From assembly GCF_000189635.1 (NCBI RefSeq), contig NW_002476246.1:744001-808000 (forward strand): a DNA stretch of 64,000 nt, read 5' to 3'. Numbering within the stretch: the first letter of the stretch is position 1; each line of letters opens with the position of its first letter. Below the pieces are notes generated by a model. It worked only from the letters and a program-made list of their open reading frames with translations. It made no database searches and was not told where the DNA came from. This document shows, piece by piece, positions 13,239 to 24,239 of this stretch. The stretch comes from Tetrahymena thermophila SB210 (Eukaryota > Ciliophora > Oligohymenophorea > Hymenostomatida > Tetrahymenidae). Made by a program: the position numbers and the translations under genes.

Positions 13239-14645
13239 TCATGTGTAAATAAATTTTTTAAGGAACTTCCTGTGGAAATCACTTCTCACGTTGTCATTAA
13301 TGAATCTTTACTTTTCATCTTTATCTTTCTTTGCTTGGTTTTTAAAAACTGAGTCTTCAAACCATCTTTATTAAAAATTAATTGATTAGTTTTTGCATTT
13401 TTATGATAAAAATAAATTACTTCTTTTTGAGGTTGTAGCCAGAAGATTGATCAAGAAGTGGGTTGTGTGTTAATAAATTTTATTGTCTTTGTTTTTCAAG
13501 TTCTTCTTACTTCAATCTTAACTATTATATAAATAAATAAATAAAATATATTTTAGATATTATTTTATCTTATTTTCAAATAATTTATAGCAATTAAATT
13601 ATGATTGTTTGTTTGAGGTTTCTAGCTTGCTTATTAGTATAAATTCAATAACTAAATAACTAAATAAATAAAAACCTTTTCTTTTTCTTCAGCCTCTCTT
13701 TATTCTTTTATTTTTTGATATTCCTTCATCAGTAATTCTTCGTCATCGCTATCACTATCACTGCTGCTGCTTTGACTCGAACTATTTATTTATTTTTTTT
13801 AAATTTTAATTCTAGTAATCAATCCTTTTTTTCTATTTCTATTTAAATTACGCTTCTTTGTCTTCTTTTTCAGACTCTGATGAAGATGTATTTGCAAAAT
13901 CTAAATCATCTGCGTCTTAAGGAAAAGGATTTATTGATTCTGCAGCTTTCTTTTTAATTGCTTCTTCATCTATTTCTTCACTGCTACTGCTATTTGAATC
14001 ACTTTCTTCATCATTATCACCTATTCCACTAATGGGTTTATTTTTTATGTCATCTTCATCATCACTGCCATATTGCTTCAGTTATTAAATGACATTTGAA
14101 GATTCTGTTTTCAGCTTTTTACGCTACTCTGGCTCTTTGTATGTGATGGGATCCTCTAAATTACAAAATATTGTAAATGAATAATCACTGATTAAATATT
14201 TATGCTTCAATTACTTTTATCTTCCTCAATTTAACTGTAAATTCCAAGTTTTTCATTCTTTTCTTTCTAATATTTTTTCTCTTTTTCCAACAATTCAGCC
14301 TTGAAATCTTTATATTTTAAATCATTTCTGCTGTTTTAACCATCTTGCCTCACTTTAAGAGTAAGATGACCAGGTAGATCCTATTTTTAATTTAATAATA
14401 TTAATTAGCAAATTTAGAATCGCTAAATTTATTTTTATAACAAAATAATGTCTAGTTTTAATTGAATACTCTTGAAGAATAAGATCTTGTAGGCACGCTT
14501 AAGCTAGCACCACCGGTTTCAGTTCCTTTTTTAAAATTAATACTTAAGTCTCTATGCAAATTAATTATGAAGAGGTTTAAATAAAATTTTTTATAGTTAA
14601 AATACCTCTAGCTGGCTACCAAGTAGGCTTATGGGCAGTAGTCAT
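13239..14645 (-). CDS. CWC15: Pre-mRNA splicing factor CWC15, 7 exons
   Basis: Minus-strand exons 14645-14606, 14525-14470, 14380-14215, 14155-13852, 13781-13676, 13521-13421 and 13365-13239 sum to 900 bases, 299 residues. The N-terminus MTTAHKPTWQPARG is the CWC15 signature, and the C-terminus KWFEDSVFKNQAKK ... RFINDNVRSDFHRKF matches the family's conserved 'RWDDDVVFKN...FVNDTLRSEFHKKF' block. Between them lie an acidic Ser/Asp/Glu stretch (SSSSDSDSDDEELL), a Lys/Glu-rich helix and NPLLDQSSGYN. CWC15 is a small disordered protein of the Prp19-associated, catalytically active spliceosome in the nucleus. Most introns are 50-160 bases. One donor (after 13676) is GTTTTT rather than GTA. Very confident in family, good confidence in exon boundaries since every phase closes. 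Confidence 0.92.
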
Positions 14646-14958
14646 TTCGCTTTTTGATTTTATTAATTTAACTATTAATTTTTCTTAGTAATTAAATGCT
14701 TAAAAATAATATATATATAGGGACTAGACTTGATCTCAAAAAGTACTACTTACTTTGATTATTTTAATTTACTAATAACTAAAAGCTAGTTTGGATAGTT
14801 AATTAATTGTCTTTCTGTCTAAATAGTCTATATAAGATTCTTCTTATACAAAATCTAAAATTTTTTTTCTACTTATGAGCAAATCTTAATTTAAAAACAG
14901 TAATTTTTTATCAAAAATAATTCAAAATATCTTTAAAAATTTCCTTAAAAATAAAAAA
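14646..14958. other. Shared upstream region of CWC15 and the EF-hand gene
   Basis: This 313-base divergent intergenic region must contain both promoters. It is AT-rich, with an ATATATATA tract near 14710. No specific element recognised. Confidence 0.5.
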
Positions 14959-15504
14959 ATGATAAAAGCAAAATAATTAGTGTTAGTAGCAATTTTAATT
15001 TTAAGTGTCTTCTTAAATGGCTGCAATTCTTAAGTAGAAGAAGAGCTTGTACAAAAGCAGTAAGAAGCTTAACAATAAGGATAATCTAGTGGTGAATAAG
15101 GCGATTAGCAAAAATATAAATTAGAAATAGGCGACGAAGAAGTCTTCTTAAGCAAAGAAGAATATAATGAATTGATGACTTTTTTCAAAAATTATGATAC
15201 TAATGGAGATGGTTATGTTGATAGAGAAGAGTTTATTGTAATGGGCAGATCAGTAGATTCATCAATTTCATTTAGTTCCTCTTCTGATTAAGAAATCTCA
15301 GATTTAATTAGCATGGTTGATTTCAACTAAGATGGATTGCTTTCTTTTCCTGAATTTATATCTTTGGGATTTTTGTATGATGACTAAGAAACATAAGGAG
15401 ATGATGGTTTGGATGGTATTTTAAATGGAGATTATGAAGAAGAAGGATAGTATAGTGGTAATATCAATGATTAACAAGGATAATTCATTCCTGATGATCT
15501 TTGA
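14959..15504 (+). CDS. Secreted EF-hand calcium-binding protein
   Basis: A single-exon gene of 181 residues ending at the first TGA. Residues 1-22 form a hydrophobic signal peptide (QLVLVAILILSVFLNGC). A Gln/Glu-rich linker follows. Two canonical EF-hand loops are visible: DTNGDGYVDREE and, about 43 residues on, DFNQDGLLSFPE; both keep Asp/Asn at loop positions 1, 3, 5 and Glu at 12, so both should bind calcium. The C-terminal tail is acidic (DDGLDGILNGDYEEEG). The signal peptide ends in LNGC, which looks like a bacterial lipobox but is most likely just a cleavage region here. Likely a secreted or lumenal calcium-binding protein; no specific orthologue recognised. Confidence 0.85.
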
Positions 15505-16437
15505 AAGAAACTAAAAAATAAAAAATTAATCAATAAAGTTGTTAGATAAATCAAAGAAAATTTTTTTGAAGTTGCAAATTGATTGTCAATAATTTAATGA
15601 TTTAATGAATGAATAAATTTAATTCATTTGAGTTGTAATATAAATATTTATACAAATTTTTGTTAATAACTAAAAAATGATCTCAATTTTTGTTATTTTA
15701 AATAGTTTGATTTTGCTAAGTTTTTAAAAATTTTAAATATTAAACATCAAAAATAAATAAATATATCATCATTTTAAAAATTATATTGATTGATTTAAAT
15801 ATTTATTCTAAATTAACCAAAAAAGAAAAATAATAATAAAATAAATACTGTAAATGCTCATAAATTAAGGCATTCCCTATGTATCTTTTTTGCCCAAAAA
15901 AAAATGCCACAGATAAAAAATAATTTGAATTATATTTAAAATAAAGAAAGAAAATTAGATATTTATAGATTATATAAAAATAAGCATAAAATTTTATTGG
16001 AATAAAACTTAGAAAATAATAGATTTTAAACTAAATTTATTTAGGCAGTTTTACATGAGTAAAAAGAATATAAAAATTTCGTCAGAAGTAAATATTTATT
16101 TAGATTTTATTTGAAAAAATGGTCCTAAAAATATTTTTTATTTTTTATGAATTATTTAAATATTTATTGAGTGCTTATTGATTAATTAATTAATTAGTTA
16201 GTTATTTAATCTTATAGAAAAAATTTATTAAAGATTGTTGTAAAATGATATTAAAATATACTTAGTTCTTAAACTAAAAAAACTAGTCTTTCTCAATACT
16301 AATTTTAATTTTTTATTTATTTTTTGAATTTCTATACAAATTATAATCAAAATCAAAAAAATTTAGTAATAAATAAATAAAGAGCAAATTTATAACTTAA
16401 AATTTAAAAATAATAATTTATATTTAATATATTGAAT
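15505..16437. other. Intergenic region between convergent genes
   Basis: About 930 bases between the EF-hand gene and the first TPR/pseudokinase gene. From about 16210 it becomes similar to sequence at about 18850, marking the edge of the tandem duplication. Nothing else seen. Confidence 0.5.
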
Positions 16438-18132
16438 TCAAATTTAAGACTTAATACTATGTATTAGATTTTTATATTGCTAATAATTTTATGTTTTAAT
16501 TGACAATTTTTCATAACACTTGAGGGATTTTTCATAGTCTTGCTTTTATTTATAAAAAAAACCTAATAGTTCAGAGGTATCATCATCTAATTCGATTTTT
16601 TTTGCTTTCTTTAAGTAGTATGATCCTTTCTAAAACATATTTTATTAAAAATAAACTTAACCTAAATTATAAAAGGCAATATGCTATCTTGGATTGAACT
16701 CTACAGATTTTTTAAAGTAGCTTTTTGATGTATTATAGTCATTTAAATTAAAATAGATATCTCCAATATTATTATATACTTCGTCATCCAAAGTGTTTAA
16801 GTTAATATATTTATTATAACAATTTAAAGATTCTTATATAAATCCTAACTCTCCGTATGCTAATCCCATTCCAAACACAGCAGCATCGTTTTAATCGTTT
16901 AAAGCAAAAGCCTTTTTATAAGAATCTAGAGATTATTGAAAATCTTAAGATATTTCATACAAATGACCTAGAAATAAATAAAGAATATCACAATTTTAAT
17001 TCATTTAAGTAAGGCATCTTGTTTTCTCTATAAATATATCAACATCATTACTATCTTCAGATTTAATTTGTTAGCTTTCTTCTTTAACTTCAGATTTAAT
17101 TTCTTAATTTCCTTCTTCATCTTCAGATAATTATTCTTTTTCTTGTTTAATATTATCAACAAAAGTAGCAATTTCTTAAAACAATTTTAAGTATTGAACT
17201 TCTTCATCCTTACTCATTTAAAACTTCGCTTATCCTTAGCTTTTATCATCATTTTTTTTCTATTGTTTATTTAAAGATTCAATAATTTGTTAAAATGATT
17301 TAATAAAATAGCTAGGGGAAGGAACGAAACTACATTAATTTCTAAAGAGCATTAATTGTAATATTTAGTTTACATCTACACCAAGACTTATACTGACTTA
17401 AAATTTATCACCCCAAATGTAATTTAAAACTTCCATATATGAAACACCAGTTAGACAATAAAGACATAAACCGATTGTATACATATCTTGTTTGCTACTC
17501 AAAGTTATCAAATCTTAATTATCTCGCTTATCAATTAAAAAGATTGGGAAGTATATTAATTAATCATTTTCAAGTGCATAAATTTATTTATGTAGTAGAT
17601 ATTTCACGCTAACTTCTTATTAAACTGTGAAAGTTGAGAGTTTTATATTCAAATCTCTATCTAAAAATATATTTTTTAAGCTTATATTGCTCAAAATGTA
17701 CTTTTTTTGATGCAAGTAATCAGCTGCTTCAACCATTTACAAAGCAAATTTTAAAAATTATTCTTTTTATATTAAATTTTTCTTATTATCATTAATCCAC
17801 TGCTGAAGCGAGAACTCTACTTTTTCCATAACAATAAAAAAGCTGTCCTCGATTTAGAAAGAATCGTAATATCTTATAATGTTTTTATGAGAGCACTGTT
17901 TTAGTCTATTGACTTTTTCTATAGCTATTTATAACTTTTTATACTAAGATAATTTTTCATCATTTTATACTGAGATTATTTAAATCATACAACTATTTTG
18001 CTAATATTTAGCAAACAAATATTTACCAAATCCCTCTTTATCTTTTCTTATATCGGTTACTTCTAAATCTTTAATTTGATTAAGTTGCTAAACAACCTGA
18101 CTTACATACTAATCCACTTAGTCTTCAATCAT
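16438..18132 (-). CDS. TPR protein with degenerate protein-kinase domain (copy 1)
   Basis: One uninterrupted 565-codon frame, 564 residues. Residues about 20-300 follow the order of a protein kinase fold: a glycine-loop remnant (EGFGKYLFAKY), SHKNIIRYYDSF, FFIVMEKVEFSLQQW, and YILSNISLKNIFLD in place of the catalytic HRDLKPEN loop. The expected catalytic Asp is Asn149, the DFG motif reads TFT, and the ATP-binding Lys position is Gln51, so catalysis is unlikely. After an acidic linker (about 330-380) come TPR-like repeats: LYLFLGHLYEISQDFQQSLD, AVFGMGLAYGELGFIQESLN, VYNNIGDIYFNLNDYNTSKS, AFYNLGQVYFQQNMFQKGS. A regulatory or scaffold role is inferred. The gene is the intact member of a tandem pair. 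Confidence 0.8.
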
Positions 18133-19106
18133 TTTTATCAAAAATTAAGTAAAAGATTAAAATAAATTACAAATTAATTTTTTTGAAATAAAAAAAGATT
18201 TTTTTTGTTGAATTTAAAAGAAAGAAATATTAAATAAGTAAAACGATATATATTCTAAATGAAAATATAAAGTTGTTTTTTTGTTTTTATTAATAATATG
18301 GTTTTTTATTTAAAAATACAACGATTTTTGAAATTTAATGAGAATTAGGATGATTTGAGGTATATTTTTATTTACTTATTTATTTTCAAAATTAAAAAAT
18401 TATTAATAATAAAGATAATATTAATTTAATAAAATAAAATAGTTAAGAAAATGAATGAAAATAATAGATTTTTAAAATATTTTGACAAAAAACGTTATTA
18501 TAATGTAAAATATAAATTTTGCTCTTAAAAGTACTCTCTAGGCTGTTCTAAACCTTAAAAATAATCCCATTTAGTTGATTCTTGAAAAGAAATAATATCA
18601 ATAATATTGATGATTTAAATTGATTGATATAACGTTAAATATTATATTAATTAACATTCAGTTACTCGGCCGGCCATATAATACAATTTTTTATTTTATA
18701 TATATTCAGTATTCAGTTTTTTATTTCAAGGAAAATATGGTATTCGGTATAATTTATAAATTGACTACAGTATTATTTAGTTATATCGCTGAATGAAAAA
18801 AATGGCCATGCAGTCGATCCTTAATATTTAATGATTAATTAGTAAGTTTATGTTATAAAAAAAATTATTAAAGGTTGGAAAATGATAATAAAATCTACTA
18901 AGTTCCTAAACTAAAAAACTAGCATTTTCTTAATACTAAATAATTTTGATTTTTATTAATTTTTTGCATTTTAAAACAAAATTTAATGTTAAATAATTTA
19001 AAAATTTTAGTGGTAAATAATAAACAATTTTAATTATAACTTAAAAAAAAATAAATATTTTTTATTAAAAATAATTTATATTTATTTTCTATTTATTATA
19101 TTGAAT
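18133..19106. other. Spacer between the duplicated pseudokinase genes
   Basis: It holds the upstream region of copy 1, unique sequence, and from about 18848 the duplicated 3' flank of copy 2. A GGCCGGCC palindrome at 18668-18675 and a GC-richer patch near 18800-18830 stand out. No gene seen. Confidence 0.5.
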
Positions 19107-20767
19107 TCAAATTTAAGATTTAATATTATGTATTTGATTTTTATATTGCCAATGATTTTATATGTTCATAGATAATTTTTCATAGCACTTTAAGGATTTT
19201 TCATACTCTTACTTTTATTCATAAAAATAACCTAATAATTCATATGAATCATCATCTTATTCGATTTTTTTTGCTTTCTTTAAGTAGTATGATCCTTTCT
19301 AAAACATTTTTTATTCAAAATAAACTTAAGCTAAATTATAATAGGCAATGTACTATCTTGGATTGAACTCAATAGATTTTTCAAAATAACTTTTTGATGT
19401 ATTAAAATCATTTTATTTCAGATAGATATCTCCAATATTATTATATACTTCATCATCGAAAGAGTTTAAATTAATATATTTATCATAACAACTTAAAGAT
19501 TCTTATATAAATCCTAAATCTTCGTATGCTGATCCTAATCCAAACATAGCAACATCGTTTTTATCGTTTAACTCAAAAGCCTTTTTATAAGAATCTAGAG
19601 ATTATTGAAAATCTTAATCTATTACATACAAAATGCCTAAAAAAAATAAAGAATATCACAAGTTTAATTTATTTAAATAAGGTATTTTGTTTTCTCTATA
19701 AATATATCAACATCATCACTATCTTCAGATTTAATTTCTGAGCTTTCTTCTTCATCTTCAGATAATTTTTCTTTTTTTTGTTTAACATTATCAATAAAAG
19801 TAACAATTTCTTAAAATAATTTTAAGTATTAAGCTTCCTCATCCTTATCCATTTAAAACTTAGCTTATCCTTAGCTTTTATCATCGTTTTTTTACTATTA
19901 TTTATTTAGAGATTAAATAATGTGTTAAAAAGAGTTATTAAAATAGCAAGGGGAAGGAACAGAGCTATAAGTATTTCTAAAGAGCATTAATTGCAATAGT
20001 TAGTTTATATCAACACCAAGACTTATATTTACTTAAAATTTACCACCCTAAATGTAATTTAAAACTTCCATATACGAAACACCTGTTAGACAATAAAGAC
20101 ATAAACCGATTGTATACATATCTTGCTTGTTACTCAAAGCTACCATATTTTAATTACCTCCTTCCTCAATTAAACAAATTGGGAAGTATATTAATTAATT
20201 ATTTTCAAGTGCATAAATTTATTTGTCTAGTAGATATTTCACACTAACTTCTTATTAAACAGTGAAAGTTGAGAGTTTTATATTCAAATCTCTATCTAAA
20301 AATATATTTTTTAAGCTTATATTGCTCAAAATGTATTTTTAGTGATGCAAGTAATCAGCTACTTCAACCATTTACTAAGCAAATTTTAAAAATTATTCTT
20401 TTTATATTAAATTTCTCCTATTATCATTAATCCACTGCTGAAGCGAGAACTCTACTTTTTCCATAACAATAAAAAAGCTGTCCTCGATTTAGAAAGAATC
20501 GTAATATCTTAAAATGTTTTTATGAGAGCACTGTTTTAGTCTATTAACTTTCTCCATGGCTTTTTATAACTTTTTTTACTAAGATAATTATTCATCACTT
20601 TATATTGAGATTATTTTAATCATACAACTATTTTGCTAATATTTAGCAAACAAATATTTACCAAATCCCTCTTTATCTTTTCTTATATCGGTTACTTCTA
20701 AATCTTTGATTTGATTAAGTTGCTAAACAACCTTACTTACATACTAATCCACTTAGTCTTCAATCAT
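19107..20767 (-). pseudogene. TPR/pseudokinase paralogue (copy 2), frameshifted in the TPR region
   Basis: Colinear with copy 1 from the shared MIEDQVDQYVS start. The kinase-like part is intact and has the same lost catalytic motifs (LSN for HRD, TFT for DFG) but keeps Lys at position 51 (MIKIIS), where copy 1 has Gln. At about 19638-19645 an 8-base homopolymer (8 A on the plus strand) leaves the copy one base short of copy 1. The reading frame therefore shifts and ends at a TGA at 19420-19418, giving 449 residues without most TPRs. Downstream of the shift the original frame is still well preserved to a TGA at 19109-19107, matching the end of copy 1. Either a recent loss, a truncated functional protein, or a sequencing error in the homopolymer. 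Confidence 0.7.
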
Positions 20768-21585
20768 TTTATTAAAAATTAAGTAAAAGATGAAAATAAA
20801 ATACTAATTTTTTTGAAATAAAAAAAGATATTTTTTTTGTTGAATTTAAAAGAAAGAAATATTAAATAAGTAAAAAATATACATTATAAATGAAATAATA
20901 AAAATTTTTTTTAGTTTGTATTAATAATTTATGATAATATTAATAAATACCATGTATCCATTCTCTAAATAAAAATAAACAACAATATTTAAAAAAGAAA
21001 AATTTTAGTTTATCAAATAAATAAGAAAGAATATAAAGAAAAATTATAATTAATATAATTTATTTGTTAAAAGCTTTAAAATTACACAATAATTTAAAAT
21101 GTTATTCTTTATTATATGAATTTATATAATTTTCTTTTTTATTACTTTAGAAGGTTAATCTAAAGTATTTATTCACAATAAATGACTTGAGTGTATTAGT
21201 CTATTTCATTTTTCTTTTTATGGAAACAGTGTTTAATTTTATCACACAAAAAATATTTTAATTCTTTTATTTTTGTTTCATTTAAGCGTTAAATATTAAA
21301 AACATTCCTTTTTGAAGAACAGTTTTTATGTTAAAAGTTAAAATTTGTTTAAATTCATCAATTAATTTAGTAGGAATTTTAATTGAAAACAATATAATTT
21401 TTTCTATCTCTTTTAGTTTATCGATAACATTTGTAAAATTTGATTTATCATTTTCATATTTTCAATTCATCAAAAATAAACCAATTTTAATTTTGATTTT
21501 CTTTTATTTTATTTTCTACAAGGTTTTATATTTTTTTTTAATTTTTTTTACATTTAAGGAAATTTCATTTATTTTATTATCAACT
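20768..21585. other. Intergenic region with possible decayed coding sequence
   Basis: Beyond the duplicated flank (to about 20884) the minus strand reads as coding-like text in several shifted frames, for example VIDKLKEIEKIILFSIKIP around 21440-21380. No frame has a start, a stop and an intron structure that works together. The plus strand carries an ATG-initiated hydrophobic open frame (21328-21747) that overlaps the nuclease gene antisense and is judged a shadow. I make no gene call. Confidence 0.35.
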
Positions 21586-23281
21586 TCAATTTTATTTTTC
21601 TTATTGGTTCTCTTGCTGAACTTAATTATTGATTTAATCACCTTTATGGCTCATAAAGCTTAAATTCGTTTGAGAATTCAAAAACTAATCAAAAAGACTC
21701 TTCAAAGTAGGGTCTTCTAGAATATCAATTTTACAAGAACTTTATGAGTTAACTGATTGGCGGCTATCAAATTTTTTAGACTTTTAGAGTTGTTATGAGT
21801 TTTGCTAGGAACTAAAAAAGTGGTCTATTCTTTTGTTATTATTCGTGCTTTTAAGTCTATCTGAAATATCAAAGAGAGATTCCTTTTTTTCTAGCTTAAG
21901 AAGATTGTTTTGGTATATAAAATCCAGCTTAGCTTATTCCTCTTCTGATATTTCTTTTCTTTTATATTTTCTTAGGTTTCTATCAGGTTCAACATCCAAA
22001 CCTAAGAAGCTCATGAGCTCTTATTAGGATTCAGGGTTCATCCACCTTCTGAAGTCATCACTTAGCTTATGCAGTCTGGTATATTTCTATTTGAACTATG
22101 AGTAACCACCTTCTCCTTTTCTTTTAAGTCCATTTACATAACTCAAGTAGAATTTAATATTGTCAATCACCTGGTTTTTTCTAAACTGAGGCAATTTATA
22201 TATTTCTAAAACTAGTCTCCGTAAAATTGATGGTGAAATTGCCTTTACTAAACACTCCATTTCTTTAAAGTTAGAATGAAGACTGTATGGGACCATATAA
22301 TTGATCCCATCTGGATCTTTATGATCCAACATTAGAAAGTCTGTAGTAATCACAATAAAATCATAATTTAGGCTTTTAAATTCTTATATTTTTTGCTCTC
22401 TGTGTCTTTTTTTTATTATCTCAATAAAACCCTAATCTCTATCTGTAGTAAAAATATCTGTCCTGTATGTCCCTATAGCCTCCAATTAAAGTAGCTTTTT
22501 TTTGTAAAAGTAGAGCATAAATAAGTTAAATCAAATTTGCTAAAAATATATAAAAAAAATATCTATTTACCTTCGATTCACCAATTATCAACAGTGTTTG
22601 AAAATATTCTGATAATTTTATGCAAATGTCTTCTTTTCCTAGTGCTCCCATTGCTATTAAAACTCTTTTATTTCTATTCTTTTCTATTATTTCAACCATT
22701 CTTTTAAAGACCTCATCTCCTCTAGGAAAATTGAATGCAGGATTGCAGTAAGTGTTGTCATAAATCATTTCATCTATCTGGTTTAAACAAAAGATTTTCG
22801 ATATGCTAATTAAATTTCTATAAAAATTTACTTAAATTGAACAGTTTTGGAGATTTTTGGTCCTTAATTCAGGAGGAAACAGAATCGGATTGCAGTCAAT
22901 CATGGATTAATTAAACCGAAAATCTCCAGTATGAAAAATAGTTCCCATATAACCTTTAAATAGAATCATAACAGACCCAGGAATATGGTGAGCATCGAAG
23001 AACCAAACTTCAACTTTTAAACTCTCTATGTTGTTTAAGGTAAACTCATACTTTGTATTCAGCTGAAGAGCATGAATATTTTATATCTTTGGATATTTTT
23101 GTAAAATTAAGTTTTTTGATATTTCAGAGCAATAAATTGGGGAGTAATCCCAGAGAGGACTTAAGCCTTCATAATGGTCCTGATGAAAATGAGTCAAAAA
23201 ATGTATAAAAGTGTTTTTCTTAAAATTTTTACAAAAATCAAAATCATCAACAATTATATTTGTGTTTGTGATGCATCTCAT
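21586..23281 (-). CDS. SNM1/Pso2-family DNA repair nuclease (DCLRE1-like), 3 exons
   Basis: Exons 23281-22832, 22777-22571 and 22494-21586 sum to 1566 bases, 521 residues, with phase-0 introns of 54 and 76 bases. The metallo-beta-lactamase core is clear: THFHQDHYEGL (His31, His33, Asp35, His36), then YCSEISKNLI, FFDAHHIPGSVM and FHTGDFRFN carrying the third His and the bridging Asp. The beta-CASP/DRMBL part follows: KRVLIAMGALGKEDI, FTTDRDQGFIEI and YMVPYSLHSNFKEMECLVKA, the SNM1 'VPYSEHSS' motif. The family contains 5' exonucleases for interstrand-crosslink repair and end processing in the nucleus. The C-terminal 150 residues are Gln/Ser/Lys-rich and include KRIDHFF, which resembles a PCNA-interacting peptide. 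Whether it is the SNM1A, SNM1B or Artemis type cannot be decided by eye. Confidence 0.88.
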
Positions 23282-23623
23282 TCTATGCTTAAATTTTAGA
23301 GCTTAAATATCAATCAATCAATTTATTAATTAATTAATTAATAAATTAACAATTAATTAATCAGATTTAATTTTTTTAAATATTTGCGGATAAAAACTAA
23401 TTACAAAGATATTTTAGAATGTTATTATATGAATGGCTTAAATGCTTTTATTCTATCTAAAATGATTTTTACTTTATTTCTAAAAATTCTTTTATATTTA
23501 TTTTAAAGCATAATATAGATTTTTATACATTTTAACTACTTTTATAAGATTTGTTTGTTTAGCCTACATTTTATTTTATTTAGAATCAAAGTTTAATTCA
23601 TATTTAAAAAAGCATTAAAAAAC
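23282..23623. other. Intergenic region
   Basis: About 340 AT-rich bases between the nuclease start and tRNA-Ile, with an ATTAATTAATTAATTAATTA-like run near 23325. No feature seen apart from the tRNA terminator at its end. Confidence 0.5.
23617..23622 (-). terminator. Pol III oligo-T terminator of tRNA-Ile
   Basis: Six consecutive T on the minus strand begin two bases after the acceptor discriminator of the tRNA, the standard RNA polymerase III stop. Confidence 0.7.
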
Positions 23624-23697
23624 TGCTCCGGGAGGGGCTTGAACCCTCGACCTTGGGTTTATTAGACCCACGCTCTAACCAACTGAGCTACCCGAGC
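23624..23697 (-). tRNA. tRNA-Ile (anticodon AAT)
   Basis: A full cloverleaf folds: acceptor GCTCGGG/CCGGAGC, D arm GCTC-AGTTGGTTA-GAGC, anticodon arm TGGGT-CTAATAA-ACCCA with anticodon AAT (23663-23661), variable AGGTC, T arm GAGGG-TTCAAGC-CCCTC and discriminator A. A-box (TAGCTCAGTTGG) and B-box (GGTTCAAGCCC) are intact. One oddity: position 5:68 of the acceptor stem is G-G, a mismatch. No intron and no encoded CCA. Confidence 0.93.
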
Positions 23698-24239
23698 TGA
23701 ATGATATATATCAAAGGATAAGTAAGAAATGTTTATTTTTAAGGATAATTTGGATTGATATTTGTGTAAAACTTAAAACAAGAATCAAAGCAAAGAAATC
23801 TATTAATTAAATAAAAAATAAATTTTTTAATTAATTTAATTAACTTATTATGAATATTTAATACCACAAACTCTCTATTTTAAATATAATTTTTAAGTAA
23901 AGCTAGGATTTTTGAAAATAATTTTTAATTAAATTTTAAAGAAATTTTAGATTAATTTTAATATTAAATAAATAATTTAAAACCAAAGTATAGCTTATTT
24001 TTATTAATTAAATGTTTTTTAATAAGTTTAGCTTACTTTTACTTATCAAAATCTAGTTTATAAATTTTACATGTAAAAAAAATATTGTAATTAGCAACAA
24101 GAGAAGATTTAATTATAATTTTTAAAAATAAATTAATTAAATAGTTTATTGAATCACTTATTCATCCACTCCTTGCTTCGATCATTCTTAAAATACTTTT
24201 ACACATTTAAAAAATAAAAATAATAATCAAATTAATAAA
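23698..24239. other. Intergenic region
   Basis: About 540 AT-rich bases upstream of tRNA-Ile and of the doubtful small gene at 24240. Nothing recognised. Confidence 0.5.

Larger units (their letters stand above)
16207..20884. repeat. Tandem duplication, two units of about 2.0 kb
   Basis: The segments about 16207-18243 and about 18848-20884 are near-copies in the same orientation. Each contains one TPR/pseudokinase gene plus shared 3' flank (for example the AAACTAAAAAA-ACTAG block) and shared 5' flank (TTGAATTTAAAAGAAAGAAA just upstream of each start). About 600 bases of unrelated sequence separate the units. Boundaries are by eye and approximate. Confidence 0.85.

Noticed and set aside
21328-21747. 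Plus-strand ATG-initiated hydrophobic open frame of about 139 codons
   Set aside because: It overlaps the last exon of the SNM1-type gene antisense, and its Phe/Leu/Ile/Ser composition is what antisense of Lys/Asn/Glu-rich sequence gives.
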